NCBI RefSeq assembly: GCF_004210295.1
Contig: NZ_SDAK01000001.1
Span: 1,612,001-1,676,000 of the forward strand
Source of the DNA: Lactococcus sp. S-13
GTDB taxonomy: Bacteria > Bacillota > Bacilli > Lactobacillales > Streptococcaceae
DNA length: 64,000 nucleotides
Direction: 5' to 3'
The notes beneath the pieces are model-generated. The model saw only the letters and a program-made list of their open reading frames with translations. It was not told the origin of the DNA and searched no databases. Shown one piece after another: positions 13,249 through 22,334 of the stretch (position 1 is its first letter; each line of letters begins with the position of its first letter). A program made the position numbers and the translations under genes.

Positions 13249-13416
13249 ATGTGAATTTCTACAATTTTTTTGAGCTTCTTCCTTTTTTTGCTGTCATAGT
13301 GCGCCTTATACGCTTTATTAAAAGCGATACACCACCAAAAAATATTCAGGAGCAAACCATTTTACTACTTGTGCAATGTACAATGTGCTTGTACCAATAT
13401 TAATATTCTAAATTCT
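13249..13416. other. Spacer between rrn A promoter and the WxL island
   Basis: AT-rich sequence unique to this copy, upstream of rRNA operon A. I see no gene with a credible start. An open frame across 13101-13403 lacks a ribosome site and overlaps the rRNA leader. Confidence 0.5.
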
Positions 13417-13443
13417 AAAAGCAGCACCATCAGGCGCTGCTGT
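13417..13443 (-). terminator. Terminator of the WxL island
   Basis: On the minus strand, AGCAGCGCC and GGTGCTGCT arms with a TGAT loop are followed by TTTTAG. It lies about 80 bases past the stop of the DUF916 gene. A second inverted repeat (AGAAAGAAT/ATTCTTTCT) lies between it and the gene. Confidence 0.6.
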
Positions 13444-13522
13444 TCCTTATATTAATAAGATAGCAGAAAGAATCAAAACACCCCTTTCTATTCTTTCTTA
13501 TAATACCTTTTGACCTATTTTC

Positions 13523-14689
13523 CTACTTCTTCCACAAATCATCTGGAAGTTCTGCTCCACATTTTTGGCAGAATTTATCTTTCTTAGATACCTTTGCTTC
13601 ACATTCTGGACATTCGCGTGTATTGCGACGTTTCCACAAAATGAAGAACAGCAAGAATAAAGCAAGTAATAAAATTAACAATCCAATAACCAACATCCAA
13701 GGGAAGACTTTCTCGTGCTTGATTGTCACATCCTTAGCATTCAAAGCTTTGGCTTTAGCTGCCGTAATCGTAAAGTCTTGTGTAAATTGCCAACGATAAT
13801 CAAATTTCTGCAAAGCTCCAGTACTATCTTTCATCGAATACTGTCCCTTTTCCGCATCTTTTTGACCATAAACTGTCATAGTCAGACGGTACTTCCCAGC
13901 CTCTAATTTCTTGCCTTCACCAATCGCTAACGGATAATTAAAGTTAGAGTTGGGCGCCATTTGCATACTTTCTTTGTTAACTTTATAATCCAAGGATTTG
14001 TTCGTCAGACCTTTAATCTCAGCGTTGACATACATCTGATTGAGATAGCCTGCTTTTGGATTTTGTAAGCCTACGTTGATAACGTTACGATAATTAACCA
14101 ATCCAGGTGCAACTTTCAACAACTTCAAGTCTGGTGCCACTTTTGTTGCCCCTTGTTGCATCAAAAGACCTACCACAAAAGCATATTTATTTTTGATGCT
14201 GATGCCTTTGTTTTTAGCAGAGTTAGCAGAGTCACTATCTTTTTCCGCATAAGTCAATCCACCAGCAATCACACCAGAGAATGACTCGTTCGGCATTGTC
14301 ACTTGCACAGTCACTGCCTGAGTTGACTTGGGCTTTAAGACAATCTCTTTTGGCGCCTTGACATAGTCTACTAAATTATATTTTAACGTTGTATCTGGTT
14401 TAATGGCATTTGGCGAATATTCTACAACACCATTGATGTTCGTTGTCGCACTAGCAACAGACTGCTCGACCGTGACCGTTTTATCCGTTGAATTTCCCAA
14501 AACCACTGTCAAATCCTGAGTCTGTCCTGGTTTCAAAAGCAAATCAAAATAAGAAGACTTTCCTACCTGATTACTTGGAATTGCGGGATCCACACTAAAA
14601 TTAAATTCATTGGCAAAAGTCGTTTTTCCAAAGCCAATTAGGCCAAGCGTGACCACTCCCAAAGCAAACCATTTACTAAATTTTTTCAT
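13523..14689 (-). CDS. WxL-interacting anchor protein, DUF916/DUF3324 (CscA-like)
   Basis: A 388-residue surface protein of the WxLIP (CscA) type. A signal peptide (MKKFSKWFALGVVTLGLIGF, cut near FANE) is followed by a DUF916 peptidoglycan-binding domain (about 30-150) and a DUF3324 domain (about 165-310). One membrane helix follows (about 330-352) and then a basic KRR stop-transfer. In characterised clusters these proteins hold WxL proteins at the cell wall. Unusually, the cytoplasmic tail does not end after the basic residues. It continues into a CPEC...CQKC zinc ribbon (last 30 residues). It is the last gene of the island, separated from the giant WxL gene by a 187-base gap containing a strong hairpin. 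Confidence 0.88.
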   Translation of the reverse strand: MKKFSKWFALGVVTLGLIGFGKTTFANEFNFSVDPAIPSNQVGKSSYFDLLLKPGQTQDLTVVLGNSTDKTVTVEQSVASATTNINGVVEYSPNAIKPDTTLKYNLVDYVKAPKEIVLKPKSTQAVTVQVTMPNESFSGVIAGGLTYAEKDSDSANSAKNKGISIKNKYAFVVGLLMQQGATKVAPDLKLLKVAPGLVNYRNVINVGLQNPKAGYLNQMYVNAEIKGLTNKSLDYKVNKESMQMAPNSNFNYPLAIGEGKKLEAGKYRLTMTVYGQKDAEKGQYSMKDSTGALQKFDYRWQFTQDFTITAAKAKALNAKDVTIKHEKVFPWMLVIGLLILLLALFLLFFILWKRRNTRECPECEAKVSKKDKFCQKCGAELPDDLWKK

Positions 14690-14830
14690 CTTTTTTCCTT
14701 TCTCAAGATGTGAGTTCGACTGCTTTTTTCAAAGAGGCAAACCCTATTTGTCATAAGGTTTTCGTCTAAAATCTCAATTTCAGAAAAATTATAAAACTAA
14801 ATCTAACTCAAATATATAGAATAATACCGT

Positions 14831-14865
14831 GGAAATCAAGCGAGATGCAAGCTCACTTGATTTCC
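14831..14865 (-). other. Long hairpin between WxL genes
   Basis: Fourteen-base arms (GGAAATCAAGTGAG and CTCGCTTGATTTCC on the minus strand, one G-U pair) with a seven-base loop, 12 bases past the giant WxL gene. No T run follows, so it looks more like an RNA processing or stability hairpin, or a partial attenuator, than a full terminator. Confidence 0.5.
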
Positions 14866-14876
14866 AAAATAAAGGA

Positions 14877-17800
14877 TTAGTTACCCGGAGTATCATTTAA
14901 CGTCCAAGTCACTGTCCCTTTGTAATTTCCAGCCATTTGGTCGCTGGTTGGGATATTGAGATATACCCCTTTTTTAGAGCTTGCGCCCCAGTTTGAATCC
15001 AATGTGTAGGTTTGGTCTCTTTGAGAGATATCCTTTGAGTATTCGCTATAATCAGAGCTTGAGGCAATAACTACTGCCTGCGAGTTCAACGCTACACTGC
15101 TTGAACCATCCTTACTAAAGTATAAGTCTTTGCCTAAATTGTTACTACCGTTTGACAAACTCCCATTATCAAGCGAAGCCGTCACATTCCAACCCGTACG
15201 TTCACTACCAGAACGGGTATCTTCTACAACTAAGGTCGAGCCTGTTCCAGAACTATTGCTATTGGTTGAGAATTTGGTCAAATTACCATTTTTGATTTTT
15301 AAAGTACCAAAATCCATTAGTTCTGGCGCGCTGACAAACGATAACGAACCTGCCGCAGGGACTGTGAGCGCGACATCCATCTTCAAAACTTGACCATTTC
15401 CACTTGTTCCTGTAAAGGTATAGTTCGCTGGGAATTGTGTCGCAGTGATCACCGTGTTCAAATCAGGAATTAACGTACTCAGGTTAGTCAAACTTGGTGT
15501 GTAAGTCTGACCACTTGAGTCAATAGCCAAAGCATAAGTGTACTGATTGATACCTGTTCCGTCCGTGTTAGTATCGTTCTTCATGTTCTTGGCTTGGTCA
15601 TAGGTCAAGCCAGCATCATAAGCATCCAATGCGTTTTGACCATCAGTTGCGATATTCGCATGATCTGGGACAACTACCAAAGTAGATTTAACCCCTCCCC
15701 AGTTAAGTTGAATCGCTCTGTACTGCTCACCATCAGATAAACCATCTTGAGAACCATCAACCGCTGGTTGGTAATTTTCATCTACCGGAGTTGGCACAAG
15801 ACCTGTCCCTTTAAGACCTACTAACTTATCAAGCTGTTCTTCAGTCAAACTTTCGTAAGTAGAGTCATGGATGATTACGTTGGATGCCTGAGATACCCAA
15901 CCATCACTAGTTTCCGTAATTGTCGTTAACAGATAGGAGCCTGATACAGCACCAGAAGGGTAAGAACCATCTTTATTACTGCCTGTAAAGTAGTCACTTG
16001 TGTCAAATTTCTGAACAGCACCAGAAGTTTGCCCTGTGCTAAAGTCATAATCAGGCGAATACTCAGGATAGTTATCTTGCACGCTACCATCGTATTTTGT
16101 TACCACACGAGATTTCACGTAGGTACCACCTGTAAAAGTATCATCACAATCAAAACCAAAAGCTTTAGCATTTCCAGTCGTAAAGGTTGGTTGATAATTT
16201 TGAGTATACATTATTGTTAGTACTGAGCCAGGAACCGAACCTTGGCCCGCCCCAAAATTAGAGTAAGCACTTCTGGCAACCCCTGGCGTCGCGTCGTTTG
16301 AAACATTCGCTAAGTTATGCCACCACTGTCCAACCATCGTTGCTTCCGGATCATCAATCGTAAACTCTCGAATATTACCTGGTACAACGTATGCAATCCA
16401 AGTTGGATTAGTTGGTGATGATTGCGAACTTGTTGTGTAGTCACCTAAAAAAGCATAGTTATTAACTTCATCAATCCCCTTGAAAAGGTTAATATTACTA
16501 ATAGACTTAGCACCAGAATAAGTCGTACTATCGCCACCGTTAAGGGTCAGAACTGGATAACCTTTTTGAGTGCCCCAGTATGCGCCAGTATAACTGTTTG
16601 TTGGTGCAATCGGAGTACCCGTTGGAAGCCAAGTCAACTGTCCGTTCATTACCAAATCAGAAAAGTTCATCAAACCTACTGTATTAGTGTAGGGTGAGGT
16701 AATATTGACATTTCCATTAACGGTCAGTTTTGAAGCTGAGATTACTGAATTTGTTGAGGTAACGCCAAGCGTTGATTTGTCGTTTAGTGTCAACGTGCCA
16801 CTCTTAGCATAAGTTCCGGCATGATTAGCCGCTGTAGCTTTTGCCCCATTGAGCAAACCTCCAGTAACTATAGCAGTAATCCCTGCATTAACAGTTGCAT
16901 CCGTAAAGTTTGCGACTCTACCTGTGATTGTGATTGGTTGGTTAGCTGCAGCTGAGCCATCTCCCAGAGTAAGTGTTGATTTATTGGTCGAAGCGGTCGC
17001 TACTGCCGAGGTATAATCATCACCAGAAGCCGAGTTATAAACGTCCCCCACAATGGTTGAACCTTCACCAATTTTTGTATTGATATTTTTTGTAATCTTG
17101 CTTGAGGAAATCATGCTTTGATTAGACGCGTAAACATTACCGACCCTAGCACCAGGTGCATCAATCGTGATATTAATCGTTCCAGCATTAACTGTTGCAC
17201 GTCCTGAACCATCACCATAAATCGTAGCTGATGCCAGTTTTGACGCTGTGGTGGCGTTGGCTTTAATGATAAGATTTACAGCGTTAGAGCTATCTGCCCC
17301 AACAGTGCCATAGGAATTTCCGTATCCTGTTGTAGCTGACAGCGCAGTGTTTCCAGATGGAAATTGGAAGGTACTTCCTGTCGGCCCTGTAAGGTCAAGG
17401 TTCAGTGTTGTGTTGCCAAGGATTTTAGAATTCCCATTATAGAAAGGGCCACCCGACAATTGTTTCGTTCCTGTTCGTGGACTTCCTGAGAAGTTTCCAC
17501 CGTAGACATTAACCGTCGAGTTTCCTGAAATAACCTCAATTCCTGCCGCCCCATAGTTACCTCCTGCAATTGCATTGATGTAACCGTCATAAACGTTAAC
17601 TTCTGCATTACCTGTCTGGTATAAATCACCCCAGCAACCGCCAGATAAGAACCAGTTTACCTGTCCCATATTGACTTGTGCAGAGCTTGAACCCCACTTT
17701 GTTGTTGCTGTGTAGCCAGCACCTTCTAGTGTATCAACGATTCCACCATTCAAAATATTATAGGAGTTTCCGACTTGATTCCCATTTGACTGTCCCCCGT

Positions 17801-19835
17801 AAGTCCAACGCGCCATATCATTGTTGTGGACGACATATGAATCCCCATTTTGTAAGAAGGCAGAACGGTAAGTCCAGACCGTACCACCACCACCCCAGAG
17901 ATCCCAACCAGAACTATTAGCTGAGTTAACATCTGAAGTTCCGTAAGCTACCGTCCCTTTAGCAGCAAGTGTGCTTTCAGCTGTGCCTGTCATCGCAGTA
18001 CAATAAACCACTCCAGCTCCACCGACAGAATTATCATTATTTGAAGTTCCCGCTTCAAGAACAGATTGTCCTTGGAGGTAACCGTTTGAGCTGGCACCAT
18101 AAGCGTAGCCATCCCAGTCATTTGCGCCACCACCAGAAGTTGTAGACATAACCCCTGATTGTAACCAAGTATAGATGTTACCGTAGATGGCGTTTGTAGT
18201 AATTTGTTGTGCAGCAGCAACCACGGTATTCGAAGCAACCTGTCCCCATTGTTGCGCTGTCGATGCATTCGGCCCATAGTTCGTATCTGTCGAAGCCCCT
18301 AAGCCTTGTTGACTTGGAGAAATCTTCATTGAGTCGTGACCATTTCCTCCAACGATACCATAGACCGCGCCTGCAGTGCCTGTCGAGAAGGCCGATTTCA
18401 CATAGTTCGTAATATTAGCATAGGTTACGCCACCTGCTGCTGTTGAAGTATTTTGTGCCGTGCTATAACTAGCTGACGTTCCTGCTTGATTCCCTGTAAA
18501 AAGCGCTTGACCTGTCGTGAAACCAGAAGTATCATAGCTATTTGAGATGACATTGCCAGCGCCTTGCGTACCAGTATTCCCCTGAAAACTTCCGCCATTA
18601 TAAGTTGATGCAGGGCCTGTCGAACCATTGATATTACTTGTCGAACCTGTCCAACCACCAGAACCTTTGAAGGTATTATAGATAGAGCCTGAAATATTGC
18701 CATAAACAGCTCCGCCTTGGTAAAGCTGATAACGCGCACTACCGTTGGTCGAATTGATATAGGTTATGGCACTTCCTTTTAGAGTAACTGGTTTGGTAGA
18801 TGTACCTACACCCGCACCATAGATATTTGTTACTTGTGCTGCGATGTCACCGTTAATATCAAGGTTGGTATCACCATTGATTGTTGCCCCTGCTGCACTT
18901 CCTCCAGAAATACTTGCAATCGTAGACGAAGCTTGCTTAACTGTCACGTGAGTACTTCCTGAGATTGTACCACTAGTAGAGTTTCCACCATAGATATTCC
19001 ATCCAGCTGTGTTTCCTGTCGCACCAATATAAACATTGGTATCACCAGAGATGTCAGCTGTGTCAGAGCCACCATAGATACTCGGAGCACCTGTTATCCA
19101 TGAGCCACCTACCGTTGCAAAAGCATTCCCTTGAGCATAGAAGTTATCTCCTCCTGCTGCAAATGTGACGTTACGAAAAACAGTCGGTACTCCAAAGTAG
19201 ACATTCGTAGGTGTTGTGATTGTTGAGGCACCTGTCGCTGCACTACCTGCAGGACTTGATAAACTATCTGTCGGTGCAGAAACAATCGTCAGAGATTGAG
19301 CGTGACCCGCCAATCCCGAAAAACTTCCTGCTGCACCAGAATTTGCTGTCGTTGTCGCTGATAGTGTGACGTTACCTCCTACGAAAAGTACATAGTCTGT
19401 TGCGTTTGAACCATTGCCAGTGATATATTTCAGTGCCGCTTGAACATTAGCGTCTGAAACACTTGTAGCATTGAAGACAGTATTCCCGCCTGCAATCACT
19501 GCGACGCTCCCAGATGTGACACTAGGCAATCCACTGATGCTCGCTTGATAGCCAAAGTTAGACTTTGCGTCTGTTATAGCCTTCGTTGGAAGGCTGGGTC
19601 TTGTTGGCGCACTAACCGACTTTCCCGCAAAAGTGCTTGGGGTTGTGGTGTCAGTTGATGTTGCAGTATCTGCCAACGCAGAAGGTAAAGCGGAAATCTT
19701 ACTTGCTGCCTGTTTCAGACTTGTTGGCGTAACCTTACCACTGGTGAAGACTTGATAAACTGAGCCAAAATTGGCAAAGGGAAGGAGGGTAATAGTTGCC
19801 AATAATGAGAAGTATTTAATTGTTCTTTGTTTCAT
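14877..19835 (-). CDS. Giant WxL-domain surface protein, beta-helix-like repeats
   Basis: A 1652-residue secreted protein. The N-terminal signal peptide (hydrophobic LLATITLLPFANF) is followed by about 1,000 residues rich in G, S, T and N. Irregular repeats of the form 'SGGSTVNVYGGN' (IYGGS, ITVNVYGG, NVYDGYINAIAGG) suggest a right-handed parallel beta-helix, as in adhesins and pectate-lyase-like proteins. A more globular region follows (about 1050-1480). The last 150 residues form a WxL domain with both motifs (GWNV and TWTLNDTPGN), which binds peptidoglycan non-covalently. The ATG at 19835 has a perfect GGAGG site and lies 27 bases past the preceding WxL gene. Its ligand is unknown; adhesion or glycan binding is inferred. 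Confidence 0.88.
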   Translation of the reverse strand: MKQRTIKYFSLLATITLLPFANFGSVYQVFTSGKVTPTSLKQAASKISALPSALADTATSTDTTTPSTFAGKSVSAPTRPSLPTKAITDAKSNFGYQASISGLPSVTSGSVAVIAGGNTVFNATSVSDANVQAALKYITGNGSNATDYVLFVGGNVTLSATTTANSGAAGSFSGLAGHAQSLTIVSAPTDSLSSPAGSAATGASTITTPTNVYFGVPTVFRNVTFAAGGDNFYAQGNAFATVGGSWITGAPSIYGGSDTADISGDTNVYIGATGNTAGWNIYGGNSTSGTISGSTHVTVKQASSTIASISGGSAAGATINGDTNLDINGDIAAQVTNIYGAGVGTSTKPVTLKGSAITYINSTNGSARYQLYQGGAVYGNISGSIYNTFKGSGGWTGSTSNINGSTGPASTYNGGSFQGNTGTQGAGNVISNSYDTSGFTTGQALFTGNQAGTSASYSTAQNTSTAAGGVTYANITNYVKSAFSTGTAGAVYGIVGGNGHDSMKISPSQQGLGASTDTNYGPNASTAQQWGQVASNTVVAAAQQITTNAIYGNIYTWLQSGVMSTTSGGGANDWDGYAYGASSNGYLQGQSVLEAGTSNNDNSVGGAGVVYCTAMTGTAESTLAAKGTVAYGTSDVNSANSSGWDLWGGGGTVWTYRSAFLQNGDSYVVHNNDMARWTYGGQSNGNQVGNSYNILNGGIVDTLEGAGYTATTKWGSSSAQVNMGQVNWFLSGGCWGDLYQTGNAEVNVYDGYINAIAGGNYGAAGIEVISGNSTVNVYGGNFSGSPRTGTKQLSGGPFYNGNSKILGNTTLNLDLTGPTGSTFQFPSGNTALSATTGYGNSYGTVGADSSNAVNLIIKANATTASKLASATIYGDGSGRATVNAGTINITIDAPGARVGNVYASNQSMISSSKITKNINTKIGEGSTIVGDVYNSASGDDYTSAVATASTNKSTLTLGDGSAAANQPITITGRVANFTDATVNAGITAIVTGGLLNGAKATAANHAGTYAKSGTLTLNDKSTLGVTSTNSVISASKLTVNGNVNITSPYTNTVGLMNFSDLVMNGQLTWLPTGTPIAPTNSYTGAYWGTQKGYPVLTLNGGDSTTYSGAKSISNINLFKGIDEVNNYAFLGDYTTSSQSSPTNPTWIAYVVPGNIREFTIDDPEATMVGQWWHNLANVSNDATPGVARSAYSNFGAGQGSVPGSVLTIMYTQNYQPTFTTGNAKAFGFDCDDTFTGGTYVKSRVVTKYDGSVQDNYPEYSPDYDFSTGQTSGAVQKFDTSDYFTGSNKDGSYPSGAVSGSYLLTTITETSDGWVSQASNVIIHDSTYESLTEEQLDKLVGLKGTGLVPTPVDENYQPAVDGSQDGLSDGEQYRAIQLNWGGVKSTLVVVPDHANIATDGQNALDAYDAGLTYDQAKNMKNDTNTDGTGINQYTYALAIDSSGQTYTPSLTNLSTLIPDLNTVITATQFPANYTFTGTSGNGQVLKMDVALTVPAAGSLSFVSAPELMDFGTLKIKNGNLTKFSTNSNSSGTGSTLVVEDTRSGSERTGWNVTASLDNGSLSNGSNNLGKDLYFSKDGSSSVALNSQAVVIASSSDYSEYSKDISQRDQTYTLDSNWGASSKKGVYLNIPTSDQMAGNYKGTVTWTLNDTPGN

Positions 19836-19862
19836 ATTACCTCCAGTTAAATTTAGCCGATA

Positions 19863-20600
19863 TTAGTTGGCTGGTGTATCCGCCAGTGTCCAAGTCAAAT
19901 CAGCAGTTGAACTACCAGCCATTACGTTATCCGCAACGTTTGGAACAGTGATAGAAACTGATGAATCGTCATTTGTCACGCCGTCTTTGCTACCAAAGTT
20001 GAGCAAGTTAGTACCTGTCCCTGTACCTGCCGTTGCACCAAGGATTGTACCAGAAACAACACCTGGTGTAAGAACTGTAGTAGTTGCTGACGTATCAGCT
20101 GGATTAGCTGAAGCTGATTGGATTGCACCATTATCAAGTTTGACAGTTGAACCAGGCAATGTACCTGCTGCACCGGCGAAAGCACCAAGCTTAACATTCA
20201 GTGACCAACCTTCTGCAGTACCACGCAAGTCAGTTACTTGGACGTAGTTATCACGCGCAGTACCATCACTAAGCTTTTGAGACGCAGCATAGTAAGTTTG
20301 AGTGCCTTGTGCGATAGCATGTGTTCCAAAGTCAAAACTTGAAGCAAAGTCAATGGTTAAGTCACCGTCTGTACCTGGCTGTGGTTTACCGTCAGGAGCA
20401 TTAGGGTCAACTGGTGTCACTGGAGTTTCTGGGTTAGATGGGTCAACTGGTGATACCGGACCGTTCCCTTTTTCAAAGGCTACTTTTGCTGTTGAGCCAT
20501 AATCAACTGTTTCATCAGCATGAGCGAGAGGAGCTGCAACTGATGCAGCGAGAAGTCCAAGCGTGGCAAATGAAACAAGTTTTACTGTTGTTTTAGTCAT
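19863..20600 (-). CDS. WxL-domain surface protein (245 aa)
   Basis: A small secreted WxL protein of 245 residues. The signal peptide ends at AHA-DETVD. An N-terminal YGSTAKVAFEKGNG motif is followed by a proline-rich linker of PVDP/PETP units and a WxL domain (from LTIDFASSFDFG) with motifs GWSL and TWTLADTPAN. WxL domains bind cell-wall peptidoglycan and pair with DUF916 proteins, one of which is encoded downstream. The ATG at 20600 has an AAGGAAG site. A palindrome (20641-20657) lies about 40 bases upstream, so it may have its own regulated promoter. Confidence 0.9.
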   Translation of the reverse strand: MTKTTVKLVSFATLGLLAASVAAPLAHADETVDYGSTAKVAFEKGNGPVSPVDPSNPETPVTPVDPNAPDGKPQPGTDGDLTIDFASSFDFGTHAIAQGTQTYYAASQKLSDGTARDNYVQVTDLRGTAEGWSLNVKLGAFAGAAGTLPGSTVKLDNGAIQSASANPADTSATTTVLTPGVVSGTILGATAGTGTGTNLLNFGSKDGVTNDDSSVSITVPNVADNVMAGSSTADLTWTLADTPAN

Positions 20601-20640
20601 ATTGAGTTACTTCCTTTTTTACTATTTTTCATGTGCATTG

Positions 20641-20657
20641 GTGTTACTTAGTAACAC
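20641..20657. promoter_or_regulatory. Palindromic operator candidate, internal copy
   Basis: GTGTTACTTAGTAACAC is a perfect palindrome with the same 15-base core (TGTTACTTAGTAACA) as the two tandem copies at the head of the island. It sits between two WxL genes, 41 bases before the 19863-20600 start. No T run follows, so it is not a terminator. Confidence 0.6.
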
Positions 20658-20668
20658 TTTTTATAAGT

Positions 20669-21427
20669 TTACTTATTGGCAGGTAGGTCTGATAAGAGCC
20701 ACCTTAGTGATGTTGTATAGGCTGCTGCGTCCTTGGGTGATGAACCTGGAACAAACAAAGTAACATTAGGTGTGAAAGTTGTGCCATCTTGTGTTTGTAG
20801 GCTTGACTGGTCGCCCCAGCGGATAACCCACGTCCCCGCGCCTTGTCCACTCGTAGCATGTGCCACGGTTGTCTCGGTGTTGGGTAAGAGGTTCAGAACC
20901 TCTTGGGTAGCTGGTGCGTTTTGATTAGTATCTGAGGCAGGTGTTGGATTTTTCAAGGAGATTGAAGCACCTTTGAGTTCCGGATATTTGTTAGGGCCTG
21001 AACTCTGTTCTTTAAATTGCGATTCTTCAATAACTTTGAGCGTCCATCCTGCTGCTGTACCACGTAAGTCAGTAACTTGAACATAATCTGGTGTTACTGT
21101 ATTTGATTGGAAATACTTCTGAGCTTTGGCAAGGTAGGTCTGATCATCATGCGAAATACTGTGCGTGCCAAAATCAAAACTTGAAGCAAAATCAATGGTT
21201 AAGGTTCCGTTTCCACCTGGAGCAGGCTTGCTCCCGTCTGGATTTTCTGGACTAACTGGATCAGTCGGATCGGGCTGATTGGGATCCACAGGCGGAGTTG
21301 TTCCTGATCCGGCGGTAAAGCCAATCTTAGCATCTGATTGATAGGCTACTGTGTCCGCATCTGTCTGTACAGTTGCTCCCAGAATCATCAAGAAAAGAGG
21401 CACGCTAAGCAAAAATGTTTTTTTCAC
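20669..21427 (-). CDS. WxL-domain surface protein (252 aa)
   Basis: The second small WxL protein, 252 residues. The signal peptide (FLLSVPLFLMILGATVQTDA) is followed by VAYQSDAKIGFTAGSG, a PVDPNQPDPTDPV linker and a WxL domain starting LTIDFASSFDFG. The first motif is normal (GWTL), but the second reads RWLLSDLPANK, where paralogues have TWTL, and an extra lysine ends the chain. It is probably still a cell-wall binding module. It lies 27 bases after the 21455-22258 gene and shares its transcript. Confidence 0.88.
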   Translation of the reverse strand: MKKTFLLSVPLFLMILGATVQTDADTVAYQSDAKIGFTAGSGTTPPVDPNQPDPTDPVSPENPDGSKPAPGGNGTLTIDFASSFDFGTHSISHDDQTYLAKAQKYFQSNTVTPDYVQVTDLRGTAAGWTLKVIEESQFKEQSSGPNKYPELKGASISLKNPTPASDTNQNAPATQEVLNLLPNTETTVAHATSGQGAGTWVIRWGDQSSLQTQDGTTFTPNVTLFVPGSSPKDAAAYTTSLRWLLSDLPANK

Positions 21428-21454
21428 GAAAGCCTCCTTTTTTAGTAAGAACCC

Positions 21455-22258
21455 TTAGTTCGCAGGGGTGTCATTCAGCGTCCAAGTCAAGTTTGTCTTG
21501 TAAGTGTCTACTGCACCTACACCAGCTGGAACTTTCAATGTGATTGGAGATTTTGTTGATACGGCTGTCAAGTCAAGTTTTGCTCCACCATTTTCTTGGT
21601 AAGCAGCATTATTTGCTGCAAGTGTTGAGTTATCTGTACCACTTACCCCAGCGCCAGCACCGAGAACCCAAGTCCCTGTACCTTCGTTAGCGTTAGCTGC
21701 CATAACTTTTTGCGCTTGTCCTGGTGTTAATTCGCCAGAAGCTTGGACGAATGATGGCGCTGTTGTCAAACCTGCTGTATAAGCGCCTGTATAACCAAGC
21801 GTTGCGCCTGTCAATGCTTCACCAGAAGCTCCGACAAATCCCGCTGCATCTTCTGTAACTGTCAAAGTCCAGCCAGCTGCTGTACCACGCAAGTCAGAAA
21901 CTTGGACGTAGTCAGGACGTGTAGTACCATCACTCAAAGCTTGCGCATGAGCATAGAATGTTTGTGCTTGTCCCGAAATCTTTTGAGTACCAAAAGCCAA
22001 AGATGACGCAAAGTCAATTGACAAACTTCCGCCTGTACCTGGATTTGTAGGGACACTTGGATCTGGATTTTCTGGTACCACAGGTTTTGTTGGGTCTGTT
22101 GGGTCGACTGGGTTTGTGCCATCGCCTGGTGTCAATGTAACTTGAGCATCAGAGCTATAGTCGACAGAAGTAGCGGCGCTTGCGACTTGTGCAACGCCAG
22201 TACCTGCGATAAGTAGTGCTGTCAGCAAAGCTGATGATTTAAGAAGTGGTGATTTCAT
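21455..22258 (-). CDS. WxL-domain surface protein (267 aa)
   Basis: The first WxL gene of the operon, 267 residues. The signal peptide (LLTALLIAGTGVAQVASA) precedes VDYSSDAQVTLTPGDG, a proline-rich PTDPTKPVVPENPDP linker and a WxL domain (LSIDFASSLAFG) with motifs GWTL and TWTLNDTPAN. Codon choice is biased toward frequent codons more than in the giant gene, suggesting good expression. The ATG at 22258 is preceded by AAAGGAG. Role: non-covalent cell-wall display, probably in a complex with the small LPXTG protein upstream and the DUF916 anchor downstream. Confidence 0.9.
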   Translation of the reverse strand: MKSPLLKSSALLTALLIAGTGVAQVASAATSVDYSSDAQVTLTPGDGTNPVDPTDPTKPVVPENPDPSVPTNPGTGGSLSIDFASSLAFGTQKISGQAQTFYAHAQALSDGTTRPDYVQVSDLRGTAAGWTLTVTEDAAGFVGASGEALTGATLGYTGAYTAGLTTAPSFVQASGELTPGQAQKVMAANANEGTGTWVLGAGAGVSGTDNSTLAANNAAYQENGGAKLDLTAVSTKSPITLKVPAGVGAVDTYKTNLTWTLNDTPAN

Positions 22259-22334
22259 TTAGTTCTCCTTTTTGGGAAATATTTATTATCATTCATTCGT
22301 AGATGAACCATAAACAAAATAAAAATATGCGTCA

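Noticed and set aside
13101-13403. 100-codon plus-strand frame upstream of rrn A
   Set aside because: It runs through the rRNA promoter and leader, has no ribosome site and no recognisable protein pattern.
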